Assembly (NCBI GenBank): GCA_045586995.1
Contig: JAZNBI010000066.1
Coordinates: 1 to 23,488 of the forward strand
Direction of reading: 5' to 3'
Source of the DNA: JAZNBI01 sp045586995
GTDB taxonomy: Bacteria; Bacillota; Clostridia; Oscillospirales; CAG-272
DNA: 23,488 bases
The notes under the pieces were generated by a model. The model was not told the origin of the DNA and searched no databases. It saw only the letters and a program-made list of their open reading frames with translations. Below are positions 1-7,427 of the stretch, one piece after another. A program made the position numbers and the translations under genes. Position 1 is the first letter of the stretch. Each line of letters starts with the position of its first letter.

Positions 1-789
1 ACGGTTGCATCATATATTATGGATAAAAGGTATGATGCTCAAAATATGATTGAGCTTGATATTCCGTTCGCTCCAATGCAGACATATATAAACAACAAAA
101 GGAATGAAGGGGTTACGGTAACTCATCTGGCGTTGATTATAGCGGCGTATTTACGTACTTTGGCGGAGTTTCCGTCATTGAATAGATTTATTGTAAATAA
201 GCGTATATACGCAAGAACCGAAATTGCGGTTGGTATGGTTGTCTTAAAGCCGGGAGAAACCGACGGTACAATGAATAAAATGTATTTTGAACGCACCGAT
301 GATATTTTTACCGTCCAGCAAAAATTGAATGATTATGTAAATGCAAACAGAGAAGTCGGTGAAACCAATTCTACCGACAAGCTTATAAAAACACTTTTGA
401 AAATTCCGGGACTTGTCAATGTCGGAGTAGGACTTTTTAAAGTTATGGACAGATACGGAATGCTTCCGAAAAAAATTATTGATGCAAGTCCTTTCCACAC
501 AAGCATGGTTATCTCAAATCTCGCAAGTATTCGAACCAACCATATTTTTCACCATTGTTATGATTTCGGTACGACGAGTGTAATTATAACTATGGGTAAT
601 CTCAGAGAGGTTCCGAAGCGTAAAGGAAAGGATATTGTATTTGAGAGATGTCTGCCTTTGGGAGTGGTTATGGATGAAAGAATCTGCTCCGGAAGCTATT
701 TCGCTGCGGCTTTCCAAAAAATAAGGGCATATCTGAAAAATCCCACTTTGCTTGAGGGACCGCCTTCGGTAATAAATTTGGATTACTAA
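1..789 (+). CDS. 2-oxoacid dehydrogenase E2-like acyltransferase domain protein, 5' truncated
   Basis: The frame is open from base 1, so the true start lies upstream; an ATG at 19 is in frame. The protein resembles the catalytic (chloramphenicol-acetyltransferase-like) domain of dihydrolipoamide acyltransferases. No lipoyl or peripheral-subunit-binding domain is visible, although an N-terminal part is missing. Counting from the ATG at 19, the E2 active-site region (family pattern DHR-x3-DG) is matched by D219-E220-R221 and S224-G225, so the usual catalytic His and Asp are absent. Stand-alone E2-like proteins with a DER motif are, from memory, common in Clostridia and of unknown substrate. No E1 or E3 gene is adjacent. 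A strong terminator follows. Assignment to the superfamily is fairly safe; acyltransferase activity is not. Confidence 0.8.
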   Translation, partial: TVASYIMDKRYDAQNMIELDIPFAPMQTYINNKRNEGVTVTHLALIIAAYLRTLAEFPSLNRFIVNKRIYARTEIAVGMVVLKPGETDGTMNKMYFERTDDIFTVQQKLNDYVNANREVGETNSTDKLIKTLLKIPGLVNVGVGLFKVMDRYGMLPKKIIDASPFHTSMVISNLASIRTNHIFHHCYDFGTTSVIITMGNLREVPKRKGKDIVFERCLPLGVVMDERICSGSYFAAAFQKIRAYLKNPTLLEGPPSVINLDY

Positions 790-830
790 TTAACAATGTT
801 TTGTCATAAAAATTAAATTAACAGATAGTC

Positions 831-868
831 AAAAACCAAGCTCCGATAGCATCGGAGCTTGGTTTTTT
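831..868 (+). terminator. Rho-independent terminator of the E2-like gene
   Basis: A near-perfect hairpin, AACCAAGCTCCGAT / ATCGGAGCTTGGTT, is followed by a T tract. It lies 41 bases after the stop at 787-789. Confidence 0.9.
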
Positions 869-874
869 GAATGT

Positions 875-902
875 AAAAAATCACCGAGCAAGCGCTCGGT
901 GA
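875..902 (-). terminator. Terminator of the Gly-Arg-His tRNA operon
   Basis: TCACCGAGC and GCTCGGTGA form a stem with a four-base loop at 881-902. The A6 run at 875-880 becomes a U tract on the minus strand, directly behind the 3' end of tRNA-His. Confidence 0.85.
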
Positions 903-907
903 TCTTA

Positions 908-985
908 TGGGGTGAGTGATGGGAGTCGAACCCACGGCCTTTAGGGCCACAACCTAACGCTCTAACCAACTGAGCTACACCCACC
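908..985 (-). tRNA. tRNA-His (GTG anticodon)
   Basis: The minus strand folds as a full cloverleaf. The acceptor begins GGTGGGT and pairs with ACTCACC. The TTAGG/CCTAA anticodon stem holds loop TTGTGGC, with GTG at positions 34-36. The T arm is GTGGG-TTCGACT-CCCAT and CCA is encoded at 908-910. The 5' GG paired to CC before CCA fits the extra G-1:C73 pair of tRNA-His. It is the last gene of the three-tRNA operon. Confidence 0.95.
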
Positions 986-988
986 GTA

Positions 989-1065
989 TGGCGTGCCTTA
1001 AGGGATTCGAACCCCTGACCTACTGCTTAGAAGGCAGTTGCTCTATCCTGCTGAGCTAAAGGCAC
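989..1065 (-). tRNA. tRNA-Arg (TCT anticodon)
   Basis: Minus-strand cloverleaf: acceptor GTGCCTT/AAGGCAC, anticodon stem ACTGC/GCAGT with loop CTTCTAA (anticodon TCT, reads AGA/AGG), T arm AGGGG-TTCGAAT-CCCTT, encoded CCA at 989-991. It is the middle gene of the operon, three bases from tRNA-His. Confidence 0.95.
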
Positions 1066-1072
1066 AAATAGA

Positions 1073-1088
1073 GCCGACTTCAGTCGGC
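1073..1088 (-). other. Hairpin between tRNA-Gly and tRNA-Arg
   Basis: GCCGAC-TTCA-GTCGGC forms a 6 bp stem in the 29-base spacer between the two tRNAs. On the minus strand only a broken T run follows (TCTATTT), so it looks more like a processing or attenuation element than a full terminator. This is inference. Confidence 0.5.
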
Positions 1089-1094
1089 ATTTGT

Positions 1095-1168
<74 letters not shown>

Positions 1169-1195
1169 ATATATCAAGTTTTTAACTGCTCTAAT

Positions 1196-1224
1196 ATAAT
1201 ATCATAATTAGTCGAGCTTGTCAA
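1196..1224 (-). promoter_or_regulatory. Promoter of the tRNA operon
   Basis: On the minus strand TTGACA (1219-1224) and TATTAT (1196-1201) are separated by exactly 17 bases and lie just upstream of tRNA-Gly. Confidence 0.8.
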
Positions 1225-1270
1225 TAGGAAAAATAAAAAAACAGTAAAAAATTATTATTTTGTTAAAGTA

Positions 1271-1299
1271 TTGAAACTGAAGCGTATTTGTGATAAAAT
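1271..1299 (+). promoter_or_regulatory. Promoter of the yqeG operon
   Basis: TTGAAA (1271-1276) and TAAAAT (1294-1299) are separated by 17 bases. An in-frame upstream GTG at 1290 would lie inside this promoter, which favours the start at 1329 for the downstream gene. Confidence 0.7.
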
Positions 1300-1328
1300 A
1301 TTATATCACTTATTTGGAGGATATAGTT

Positions 1329-1838
1329 GTGCCGAATTTTTTTATGCCGGACTATATGTTTCGTAAATTTGACGATATAACTTCGGAGTTTCTCGCTTCT
1401 ATGGATATCGGTGCAATTCTTGTGGATATAGATAACACACTTGCTACATATGAGCAAGCGATTCCTACGGAAGATGTTGTTGCTTGGATTGAATCGTTGA
1501 AATGTGCAGGTATTTCGGTTGCGCTGGTTTCAAACAATAATGCGCAAAGAGTTGAAAAGTTCAGCGCGTCGCTTGGAATTGCCGCTTACCCAAAATGTAA
1601 AAAGCCGCGAATAAAGGTCTTAAAAAAGGCGCTCGTTTCTATAAACACTTCGAAAAAGAAGGCGGCATTTTTAGGCGACCAGATATTCACTGACGTTGTG
1701 TCGGGCAAGCGCCTTGGTTTAACAACGTTTATAGTTCCGCCTATAAAGGATAAAAAAACCTTGTTTTTCAGATTTAAAAGAGCACTTGAATTTCCTATAA
1801 TCAAAAAATTCAAGGAAGAGCATAATATAGATTTTTGA
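1329..1838 (+). CDS. yqeG: YqeG-family HAD phosphatase
   Basis: A 169-residue protein of the YqeG branch of the haloacid dehalogenase superfamily. HAD motif I is D33-I-D-N-T37, motif II is the SNN at 68-70, the motif III lysine is in KKPR (91-94), and motif IV is G116-D-Q-I-F-T-D122. There is no large cap domain, as is normal for the family (about 170 residues). I chose GTG at 1329 because GGAGG (1316-1320) lies eight bases upstream and the longer frame would begin inside the promoter. YqeG relatives are phosphatidylglycerophosphate phosphatase-like or of unsettled substrate in Firmicutes. It is the first gene of a three-gene operon; the next gene starts 14 bases after its stop. Confidence 0.9.
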   Translation: MPNFFMPDYMFRKFDDITSEFLASMDIGAILVDIDNTLATYEQAIPTEDVVAWIESLKCAGISVALVSNNNAQRVEKFSASLGIAAYPKCKKPRIKVLKKALVSINTSKKKAAFLGDQIFTDVVSGKRLGLTTFIVPPIKDKKTLFFRFKRALEFPIIKKFKEEHNIDF

Positions 1839-1852
1839 TTGGAGAAGCTTTT

Positions 1853-2710
1853 ATGGGATTTGCAACTTTTGGCCCGGGAGGGAACAGTAAGTCATTTTAC
1901 GACGAAGGGTTTAAATCTACTTTAGATGCGCCTCGTTGGATAAAGGACCGTGGGCTGGATGCTTATGAATATCAAGCGGGAAACGGTCTTGTAGCATCTG
2001 TTGAAACTCTTTCTAAAATCGGAGCGAAGGCAAAAGAAAACGGCATATTGATGTCTATACACGCACCGTATTTTATATCTCTTTCGGGGATTGAAACCGA
2101 AAAACGGCTGAAAAGCATCCACTATATAAGACAAAGTGTAAATGCGGCGAGCGCACTCGGCGCTGATACCGTAGTTATACATACGGGAAGCGCGGCAAAA
2201 ATAACTCGAGAGGAAGCGATGAAGCTTGCAGCGGATACTCTTTACCGCACCTTAGATGAAATTGAGGATACCGGCGTTTATCTCGGACTTGAAACAATGG
2301 GGAAAATAAATCAACTGGGTACGCTTGAGGAGGTGGTAGAGCTTTGTAAAATTTCCGAGCGGCTTTCTCCGGTCGTTGATTTCGGACATCTTAATGCCCG
2401 TAACAGAGGCGGATATTTTGAGGGTGTCGATAACTATCGCAGAGTGTTCGATTATATAGCAAATGAGCTTGGCGACCAAAAGGCAAATAATTTGCATTGC
2501 CATTTTTCGCAAATAGAATATACCGGTGCAGGAGAAAAAAAGCATCTTACATTTGCCGATACCACCTTTGGACCGTTCTTTGAGCCGTTGGCGGAGGCGA
2601 TTGCAGCCGAGAAGGTTACACCTCGTATTATATGTGAGTCCGATGGAACGATGGCTGAGGATGCATTGACGATGAAAAATCAGTATCTTGAAGCATTAAA
2701 AAAATATTAA
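1853..2710 (+). CDS. Endonuclease IV-like TIM-barrel protein (AP endonuclease family 2)
   Basis: A 285-residue TIM-barrel protein that matches the deoxyribonuclease IV (Nfo) family, which cuts DNA 5' of abasic sites using three metal ions. Probable metal ligands, by motif, are H70 (HAPY), H110 (HTG), E147 (LETMGK), D176 and H179 (VDFGH), H217 (HCHF), H231 (KKHL) and E262 (CESDG). The E. coli Nfo ligand Asp229 sits in a D-R-H motif; the equivalent motif here reads K-K-H, as I recall for archaeal-type family members. ATG 1853 is preceded by GGAG with eight bases of spacing; an in-frame TTG at 1835 has no ribosome site. It is the second gene of the yqeG operon. An abasic-site repair role is likely, but the subfamily is less well characterised than Nfo. 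Confidence 0.85.
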   Translation: MGFATFGPGGNSKSFYDEGFKSTLDAPRWIKDRGLDAYEYQAGNGLVASVETLSKIGAKAKENGILMSIHAPYFISLSGIETEKRLKSIHYIRQSVNAASALGADTVVIHTGSAAKITREEAMKLAADTLYRTLDEIEDTGVYLGLETMGKINQLGTLEEVVELCKISERLSPVVDFGHLNARNRGGYFEGVDNYRRVFDYIANELGDQKANNLHCHFSQIEYTGAGEKKHLTFADTTFGPFFEPLAEAIAAEKVTPRIICESDGTMAEDALTMKNQYLEALKKY

Positions 2711-2728
2711 TTGATAGAGGGTATGTAT

Positions 2729-3808
2729 ATGACACATTTAAAAAAGTTTCAAAATGCACTTGCAGAAAATAATGCGGAGGCGGCTCTTGTTTTGTGTGAG
2801 TCGATGCAATTTTATCTTAGCGGCTTTGATTTTTCCGACGGTGCCATTTTAGTTATGCGGGATAATGCGTATCTTATAACAGATTTCAGATATATTGAAG
2901 CGGCAAAGGCAGTCGTTGATGCGAATGATTTTGAAGTGCTTACTCATACAAAAAAGCTTTTCTATACTATATATGATTTGCTCAACGAAAACGATATACA
3001 CAGTATTTTGATTGAAGAAAAGACACTCTCGGTTGACAATTTTAAGAGCATCAATGATATTTTTGTAAATATAACGGTTTCGTCGGGGCTTTCGGCTATA
3101 CTTGAGGAGCTTCGTCTTTACAAAGATGCGCAGGAAGAACAGGCAATGGCGCGCGCGCAGGATATTGCAGATGCTGCGTTTGCCCATATACTCGGGTTTA
3201 TAAAGCCGGAAATGACCGAAAAAGAGGTTGCGTTAGAGCTTGAATTTTTTATGCGTAAGCGCGGAGCATCAAAAACCTCGTTTGATACTATTGCGGTTTC
3301 GGGAAGCGCATCTTCGCTTCCTCACGGTGTACCGCGCAATCAAAAGCTTGAAAAGGGCTTTTTCACAATGGATTTTGGCGCGGTGGTTGACGGATATTGC
3401 TCGGATATGACAAGAACGGTCGTGCTCGGTCGAGCCGATGCTGAAATGAAAAAGCTTTATTACACTGTACTCAACGCACAGCTTTCCGCGCTTGATTGCA
3501 TTAGAGCGGGCGCTAATTGCAGAGAGGTAGACCGTGTGGCACGGGATATAATATATAATGCGGGGTATGAAGGATGCTTCGGTCACGGACTCGGACACGG
3601 CGTGGGCTTGTATATACACGAAGCGCCGCGGCTTTCGCCCGGTGCCGCAGAAGGCGAGCTGTTAAAGGTTGGCGAGGTCGTTACGGTTGAGCCGGGAATT
3701 TATATAGAGGGTAAATACGGTTGCCGCATTGAGGACATGGTTATTGTAAATTCGGACGGATGCAAAAATTTTGCATCGTCGCCAAAAGAAATGATAGAAT
3801 TGTTTTAA
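2729..3808 (+). CDS. M24 family metallopeptidase (Xaa-Pro aminopeptidase/dipeptidase type)
   Basis: A 359-residue cytosolic peptidase with no signal peptide. It has a creatinase-like N-terminal domain (about 1-125) and a pita-bread catalytic domain (about 140-359). The five M24 metal ligands are visible: D215 (MDFG), D226 (SDMTR), H290 (GLGHG), E321 (VEPGIY) and E335 (RIEDM). H199 in the LPHG motif fits the substrate-binding His of the proline-specific branch. These enzymes release an N-terminal residue preceding proline, or split Xaa-Pro dipeptides; the sequence alone does not separate the two. ATG 2729 was chosen because GAGGG at 2717-2721 gives seven bases of spacing; an ATG at 2723 would leave one. 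It is the last gene of the operon, 18 bases after the endonuclease-like gene. Confidence 0.92.
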   Translation: MTHLKKFQNALAENNAEAALVLCESMQFYLSGFDFSDGAILVMRDNAYLITDFRYIEAAKAVVDANDFEVLTHTKKLFYTIYDLLNENDIHSILIEEKTLSVDNFKSINDIFVNITVSSGLSAILEELRLYKDAQEEQAMARAQDIADAAFAHILGFIKPEMTEKEVALELEFFMRKRGASKTSFDTIAVSGSASSLPHGVPRNQKLEKGFFTMDFGAVVDGYCSDMTRTVVLGRADAEMKKLYYTVLNAQLSALDCIRAGANCREVDRVARDIIYNAGYEGCFGHGLGHGVGLYIHEAPRLSPGAAEGELLKVGEVVTVEPGIYIEGKYGCRIEDMVIVNSDGCKNFASSPKEMIELF

Positions 3809-3811
3809 TAT

Positions 3812-3842
3812 AAAATGCGAGTGCTTCAGCACTCGCATTTTT
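3812..3842. terminator. Bidirectional terminator between the M24 peptidase and VTT genes
   Basis: AATGCGAGTGC-TTCA-GCACTCGCATT has an A run on the left and a T run on the right, so it can end both convergent transcripts. It starts three bases after the peptidase stop and ends five bases before the 3' end of the minus-strand gene. Confidence 0.92.
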
Positions 3843-3847
3843 AGAGT

Positions 3848-4567
3848 TTAATTTTTTTTGTTATTAATGATTTTATAAATAAGAAGACCTATTCCGCTTA
3901 TTATTATAGAAGCTGCCAAAATCCATAACGCAGAGATATAATTATTATTTTGCAAAGCGTGTCCGCCTGTTGTTGAAATAATAATTGACGGTAGTCTTGA
4001 AATTGATGTTAATGCCAAATAAAGAGGGATGCTCATATCGGTCAATCCTATCAGATATGTCAAAAAATCTTTTGGAGTGCCGGGGATAAGGAAAACGATC
4101 GATACAAGGGTGTTTCGCCCCTTTTTGCTTTTTAAAATTTTAATTGAATCTATTTTTTCGCGCGGATAAAAAGCTTCTACAAGCTTTCTGCCGTATCGGT
4201 TTACCAAAAACAGTACGATTGAGCTGCCAAGCATTATTCCTACAAGGCAAAAAATCGCTCCCCACAACCAACCAAAAGCATATCCGCCCGCAATTTCAAG
4301 CAACTCACCGGGAATAAAGGCCACTATTACCTGAACCGAGCATATTAATATGAATGTAATTGCTCCCAAAAAATAATTTTCATCCACAAAGTTTTTAAAA
4401 ATATTTTCATCGGAAAAATATTTTTTTATAAGCAAAATGCCGATACCTGTCAACACGACAAGCGTAAATGAAATTATTGATAGAATGATTGCCGCTTTGG
4501 ATTTTTTTATCGGGGTATTTTGGCAATCGTCACCCGACGGGGCGCGGCAAAAAAACTTCTTGAACAT
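3848..4567 (-). CDS. TVP38/TMEM64 (VTT domain) family membrane protein
   Basis: A 239-residue integral membrane protein. After a short polar N-terminus there is a helix at about 24-47. The VTT core follows: a helix into the FIPGELLEIAGGYAFG segment (85-99), a helix with the conserved R-x-G-R (124-127), a re-entrant region around PGTPKDF, the R-L-P-S segment before TTGG, and a last helix at the C-terminus. Relatives are the SNARE-associated/DedA group, implicated in lipid scrambling or transport and membrane integrity; the substrate here is unknown. I use the ATG at 4567 because AGGAG lies just upstream; an in-frame TTG at 4591 lacks one. It is a single-gene unit with its own promoter and a shared terminator. 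Confidence 0.9.
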   Translation of the reverse strand: MFKKFFCRAPSGDDCQNTPIKKSKAAIILSIISFTLVVLTGIGILLIKKYFSDENIFKNFVDENYFLGAITFILICSVQVIVAFIPGELLEIAGGYAFGWLWGAIFCLVGIMLGSSIVLFLVNRYGRKLVEAFYPREKIDSIKILKSKKGRNTLVSIVFLIPGTPKDFLTYLIGLTDMSIPLYLALTSISRLPSIIISTTGGHALQNNNYISALWILAASIIISGIGLLIYKIINNKKN

Positions 4568-4617
4568 TTTTTCTCCTTTGCTTGAAAACAAGCGAAAACG
4601 TAAAATCGTTTTAATGC

Positions 4618-4646
4618 ATTATATCACATATTATAGTATACTGCAA
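4618..4646 (-). promoter_or_regulatory. Promoter of the VTT membrane-protein gene
   Basis: On the minus strand TTGCAG (4641-4646) and TATAAT (4618-4623) have a 17-base spacer. Two small stems, GCTTG/CAAGC and AAAACG/CGTTTT, lie in the leader between this promoter and the ribosome site. Confidence 0.75.
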
Positions 4647-4674
4647 GTAAATATTTTTTATAGTTGAAAATAAC

Positions 4675-4703
4675 TTTACAAAATGTTTAATAAGTGGTAT
4701 AAT
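4675..4703 (+). promoter_or_regulatory. Promoter of tRNA-Arg(CCG)
   Basis: TTTACA (4675-4680) and TATAAT (4698-4703) have a 17-base spacer and end 17 bases before the tRNA. Confidence 0.8.
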
Positions 4704-4720
4704 AAAGCAAATGTAAAAAT

Positions 4721-4797
4721 CCGTTCTTAGCTCAGCCGGATAGAGTATCGGATTCCGATTCCGACGGTCGGGGGTTCGAATCCCCCAGAACGGGCCA
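4721..4797 (+). tRNA. tRNA-Arg (CCG anticodon)
   Basis: Full cloverleaf: acceptor CCGTTCT/AGAACGG, anticodon stem TCGGA/TCCGA with loop TTCCGAT (anticodon CCG, reads CGG), T arm GGGGG-TTCGAAT-CCCCC, encoded CCA at 4795-4797. The acceptor starts with a C-G pair instead of the usual G-C. It is a monocistronic unit with its own promoter and terminator. Confidence 0.95.
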
Positions 4798-4800
4798 AAA

Positions 4801-4851
4801 GGGGATGAGTCAAATGCAAAAATGCATTTGATACTCACCCCCATCTTTTTT
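4801..4851 (+). terminator. Terminator of tRNA-Arg(CCG)
   Basis: GGGG-at-GAGT-c-AAATGCA pairs with TGCATTT-gat-ACTC-A-CCCC around an AAAA loop, and a T6 run follows at 4846-4851. It begins four bases after the tRNA. Confidence 0.8.
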
Positions 4852-4854
4852 GCT

Positions 4855-5031
4855 TGATGGCTAAACGCCATCATTTTGCCCCCAAAAAACGGGCAAAAAC
4901 GCAAATTCCGAGCATCAAAAAAGCCGATCGTCGGCTTTTTTCGCAGGGACTGCGCCAATGACGCAGCCCCTTTTCAATTAAATCCGCCTTGCGGCAGAAT
5001 AGGATAAGCGGGTTTGTCTTGACAAACATCC
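4855..5031. repeat. Hairpin-rich spacer between tRNA-Arg and radA
   Basis: No gene is supported here. Successive inverted repeats are GATGGC/GCCATC (4856-4872), TTTTGCCC/GGGCAAAA (about 4874-4898), GCCGA/TCGGC (4923-4935), GGGACTGCG/CGCAGCCCC (about 4945-4972, one mismatch), CCGC/GCGG (4984-4994) and GTTTGTC/GACAAAC (5012-5027). The last sits within a longer imperfect stem that reaches the radA stop codon. Confidence 0.6.
4917..4941 (-). terminator. Likely radA terminator (bidirectional form)
   Basis: AAAAAAGCCGA-TCG-TCGGCTTTTTT is a symmetric stem with T runs on both strands. It lies about 90 bases downstream of the radA stop on the minus strand and can also back up the tRNA-Arg terminator. 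Confidence 0.75.
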
Positions 5032-6417
5032 TTATTCTTCTTTGGGCTTTAGTATTTTCAGACAATCGTACACACTCTTAATAGGTATGATCTTAATTCC
5101 TGGAATGTTTTCTTTATATTTTGCGAGATTTCTTGAAGGCACTATAACCGATGTAAAGCCAAGGCGTTTTGCCTCTTTTATTCTTTGGTCAATGCAGGAC
5201 ACGGCGCGGCATTCGCCCGAGAGTCCAAGCTCACCCATGGCGATAAACTCGTCGGGAATGACTCGGTCGGTTATTGAAGAAATAAGTGCAAGCGCCACCG
5301 AAAGGTCTGACGCGGGCTCGTTAAGATGTAATCCGCCGATGACGTTGAGATATACATCGTTTGCTGAAAATCTCAATCCGAGTCGTTTTTCGAGCACCGC
5401 CAAGATAAGACACATACGGTTATAGTCAATACCGTTTGATGTTCTGCGCGGAGCAGGGAATACGCTTGAAGAAACGAGAGCCTGTATTTCGGCGATGATA
5501 GGGCGTGTGCCCTCGAGAGCGCATACGGCACAATTTCCGGGTATATCCGTAGGACGTCCTTCGAGAAGCATTTCGGACGGGTTTGGAACCTCCAAAAGTC
5601 CTTTGTCTGCCATTTCAAATACGCCGATTTCGTTTGTTGAACCGTATCTGTTTTTTATGGCGCGAATGATACGGTATATTTGCTCGCGGTCGCCTTCGAA
5701 ATATAAAACGGCATCGACCATATGCTCAAGTATTTTAGGACCTGCAATTCCGCCTTCTTTGTTGACGTGCCCAACGAGTATAACCGAAATTCCTTTTGCT
5801 TTTGCGATATTTATAAGTGTCATGGCGCATTCCTTGATTTGTGAAACGCTTCCCGCAGTGGCAGAAATTTTATTATTATAAAGGGTTTGGATAGAATCGG
5901 CAATGATAATATCGGGTTTGACCTTTTCGATTTCGACTATAATATTATCTATATCGGATTCTGTCAATATATAGAGGTTGTTTCCGTTAACGCCCAAGCG
6001 CTTTGCTCGCAATTTTAATTGCGCGCCCGATTCTTCGCCGGATATATACAGCACGCGGCGGCTTTTTCCAAGGGAATCGGATACCTGCATAAGTAACGTT
6101 GATTTTCCTATGCCCGGCTCTCCCGAAATCAAAACCACTGAGCCCTTGACAAGACCTCCTCCGAGTACTCGGTCAAATTCGTTCAGCTCGGTAGAAAATC
6201 GAATATATTCGGGCATTTCCAAGTCGGCAAAGGATACCGCGCCTTTGCTTTCGTGAAACAAGGCGGAATTCTTTTTTTGCTCATCTTTTTTTGTCGAAAC
6301 GTCGATAACGTCCTCCACAAAAGAGTCCCAGGCGCCGCAAGAGGGGCATTTTCCCAACCATTTTGCAGTGGTATATCCGCATTCCGAACAGTTATAAACC
6401 GTTTTTAATCCTTTCAT
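5032..6417 (-). CDS. radA: DNA repair protein RadA/Sms
   Basis: A 461-residue protein, typical length for RadA. The order is: an N-terminal C4 zinc finger (C10, C13, C24, C27), a RecA-like ATPase with Walker A G99-E-P-G-I-G-K-S-T107 and Walker B around 170-175 (IIIADS), the RadA-specific K255-N-R-Y-G259 motif, and a C-terminal Lon-protease-like domain. RadA promotes branch migration during homologous recombination and acts on stalled forks in the cytosol. The ATG at 6417 has GGGAGA ten bases upstream. It lies 67 bases downstream of the amidase on the same strand but appears to have its own promoter overlapping the amidase stop. Confidence 0.97.
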   Translation of the reverse strand: MKGLKTVYNCSECGYTTAKWLGKCPSCGAWDSFVEDVIDVSTKKDEQKKNSALFHESKGAVSFADLEMPEYIRFSTELNEFDRVLGGGLVKGSVVLISGEPGIGKSTLLMQVSDSLGKSRRVLYISGEESGAQLKLRAKRLGVNGNNLYILTESDIDNIIVEIEKVKPDIIIADSIQTLYNNKISATAGSVSQIKECAMTLINIAKAKGISVILVGHVNKEGGIAGPKILEHMVDAVLYFEGDREQIYRIIRAIKNRYGSTNEIGVFEMADKGLLEVPNPSEMLLEGRPTDIPGNCAVCALEGTRPIIAEIQALVSSSVFPAPRRTSNGIDYNRMCLILAVLEKRLGLRFSANDVYLNVIGGLHLNEPASDLSVALALISSITDRVIPDEFIAMGELGLSGECRAVSCIDQRIKEAKRLGFTSVIVPSRNLAKYKENIPGIKIIPIKSVYDCLKILKPKEE

Positions 6418-6459
6418 TTGAAAAGTATCTCCCTTGAGCTTAATTTTATATCTTTACTA

Positions 6460-6488
6460 ATTATACAATAAAAAGATATTTTAATCAA
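6460..6488 (-). promoter_or_regulatory. Promoter of radA
   Basis: On the minus strand TTGATT (6483-6488) and TATAAT (6460-6465) are spaced by 17 bases. The -35 box overlaps the amidase stop codon (6485-6487). An imperfect ATATCTTT/AAAGATAT stem surrounds the -10 box. Confidence 0.7.
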
Positions 6489-7231
6489 GCGCTAAGAGAA
6501 TAAATATACTCGGATATTGACGTAGAAATAACAAAAGCGAGTTTTTTTCTGTAATTTGCATCCGACAAGAGCGCGGCTTCTGCTTCGTTTGAAATAAATC
6601 CGCACTCTACAAGCACTGCTGTAGATTCGATACGGTCAAGCAAATATATATTTGATGTAGCGGGCTTTGTTTGGCGTTCGTTTTCTTTTTGTATCAATGA
6701 TTTTACGTTGGATTGTATAATGTCGGCAAGCTCTTTTGAGGATTCTGTGTTTTTTGAGTAATATACCTGCAGGCCGCTGTATTTTTCCTGCGGAAAAGAA
6801 TTTATGTGAATACTTACAAAAATCGGATTTTCAGTTTCCTTTGCAATGTCAAGCCGCGCGCGCAGATCAAAAGCTTTTTTATGCCCCGAATAGTTTTCAT
6901 ATCTGTCGTAGAGCATTTTATCTTCGGTTCTGGTCATAATAACGTTTATTCCGTTTAACCGAAGCATATCATATATATTTGAGGATATCTCCAGATTTAT
7001 ATCCTTTTCGAGCAAACCGCTCTTGCTTACAGCGCCGCCGTCCTCTCCGCCGTGACCTGCATCGATTATGACCGTGTAAGGCATTTGCGAATCTATATTT
7101 TGCAATGTAGGTACAGCGAAAAGCCATTGCGCCCCGAAATAAAGTATTGCGGATACGAGTATAAAAACAACGGAAAAAAGCATAAAATTCAGAGCGAATT
7201 TTTTTGAGTTATTTCCTTTTAAGCGATACAA
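6485..7231 (-). CDS. N-acetylmuramoyl-L-alanine amidase (Amidase_3, CwlD-like)
   Basis: A 248-residue protein with one N-terminal membrane helix (about 13-38, signal anchor) and an extracellular zinc amidase domain. Zinc ligands by family pattern are H60 (DAGHGG), E75 (LLEKD) and H142 (SIHINS); the catalytic Glu is E209 (LVECGF). These enzymes cut the amide between N-acetylmuramic acid and L-alanine in peptidoglycan. Size and lack of cell-wall-binding repeats resemble CwlD, which makes muramic-delta-lactam in spore cortex, but that role is inferred. The start is TTG at 7231: GGAGG at 7237-7241 leaves five bases of spacing and no better-placed ATG exists. Confidence 0.92.
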   Translation of the reverse strand: MYRLKGNNSKKFALNFMLFSVVFILVSAILYFGAQWLFAVPTLQNIDSQMPYTVIIDAGHGGEDGGAVSKSGLLEKDINLEISSNIYDMLRLNGINVIMTRTEDKMLYDRYENYSGHKKAFDLRARLDIAKETENPIFVSIHINSFPQEKYSGLQVYYSKNTESSKELADIIQSNVKSLIQKENERQTKPATSNIYLLDRIESTAVLVECGFISNEAEAALLSDANYRKKLAFVISTSISEYIYSLSA

Positions 7232-7366
7232 AGCAACCTCCGAAAATTTTTGTATTGTAATTATATTAATTATTATTTAAAACCGTAATTAAATATTCCA
7301 ATCTCCGTATACAACTTATTGTATTAAGACAAACAAATTTTTATATATATTGTATTGAAATTTCTA

Positions 7367-7395
7367 TTGACACAACTTCTATATTTTGGTATAAT
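7367..7395 (+). promoter_or_regulatory. Promoter of guaB
   Basis: TTGACA (7367-7372), a 17-base spacer and TATAAT (7390-7395): a perfect consensus match. Confidence 0.9.
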
Positions 7396-7427
7396 ATAAA
7401 ATTAATAACACACCATGGAGGAAGTTT

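Noticed and set aside
4611..4958. Minus-strand 115-codon frame across tRNA-Arg(CCG)
   Set aside because: The WGIRTPDRRNRNPILYPAELR stretch is the well-known false protein produced by translating the antisense of a tRNA. It has no ribosome site and overlaps a terminator.
5495..5881. Plus-strand frame of 128 codons inside radA
   Set aside because: A shadow of the conserved RadA frame, rich in serine and proline as antisense frames often are.
7232..7366. Amidase promoter
   Set aside because: A minus-strand TATAAT occurs at 7260-7265, but no hexamer resembling a -35 box lies at a suitable distance, so I did not list it.
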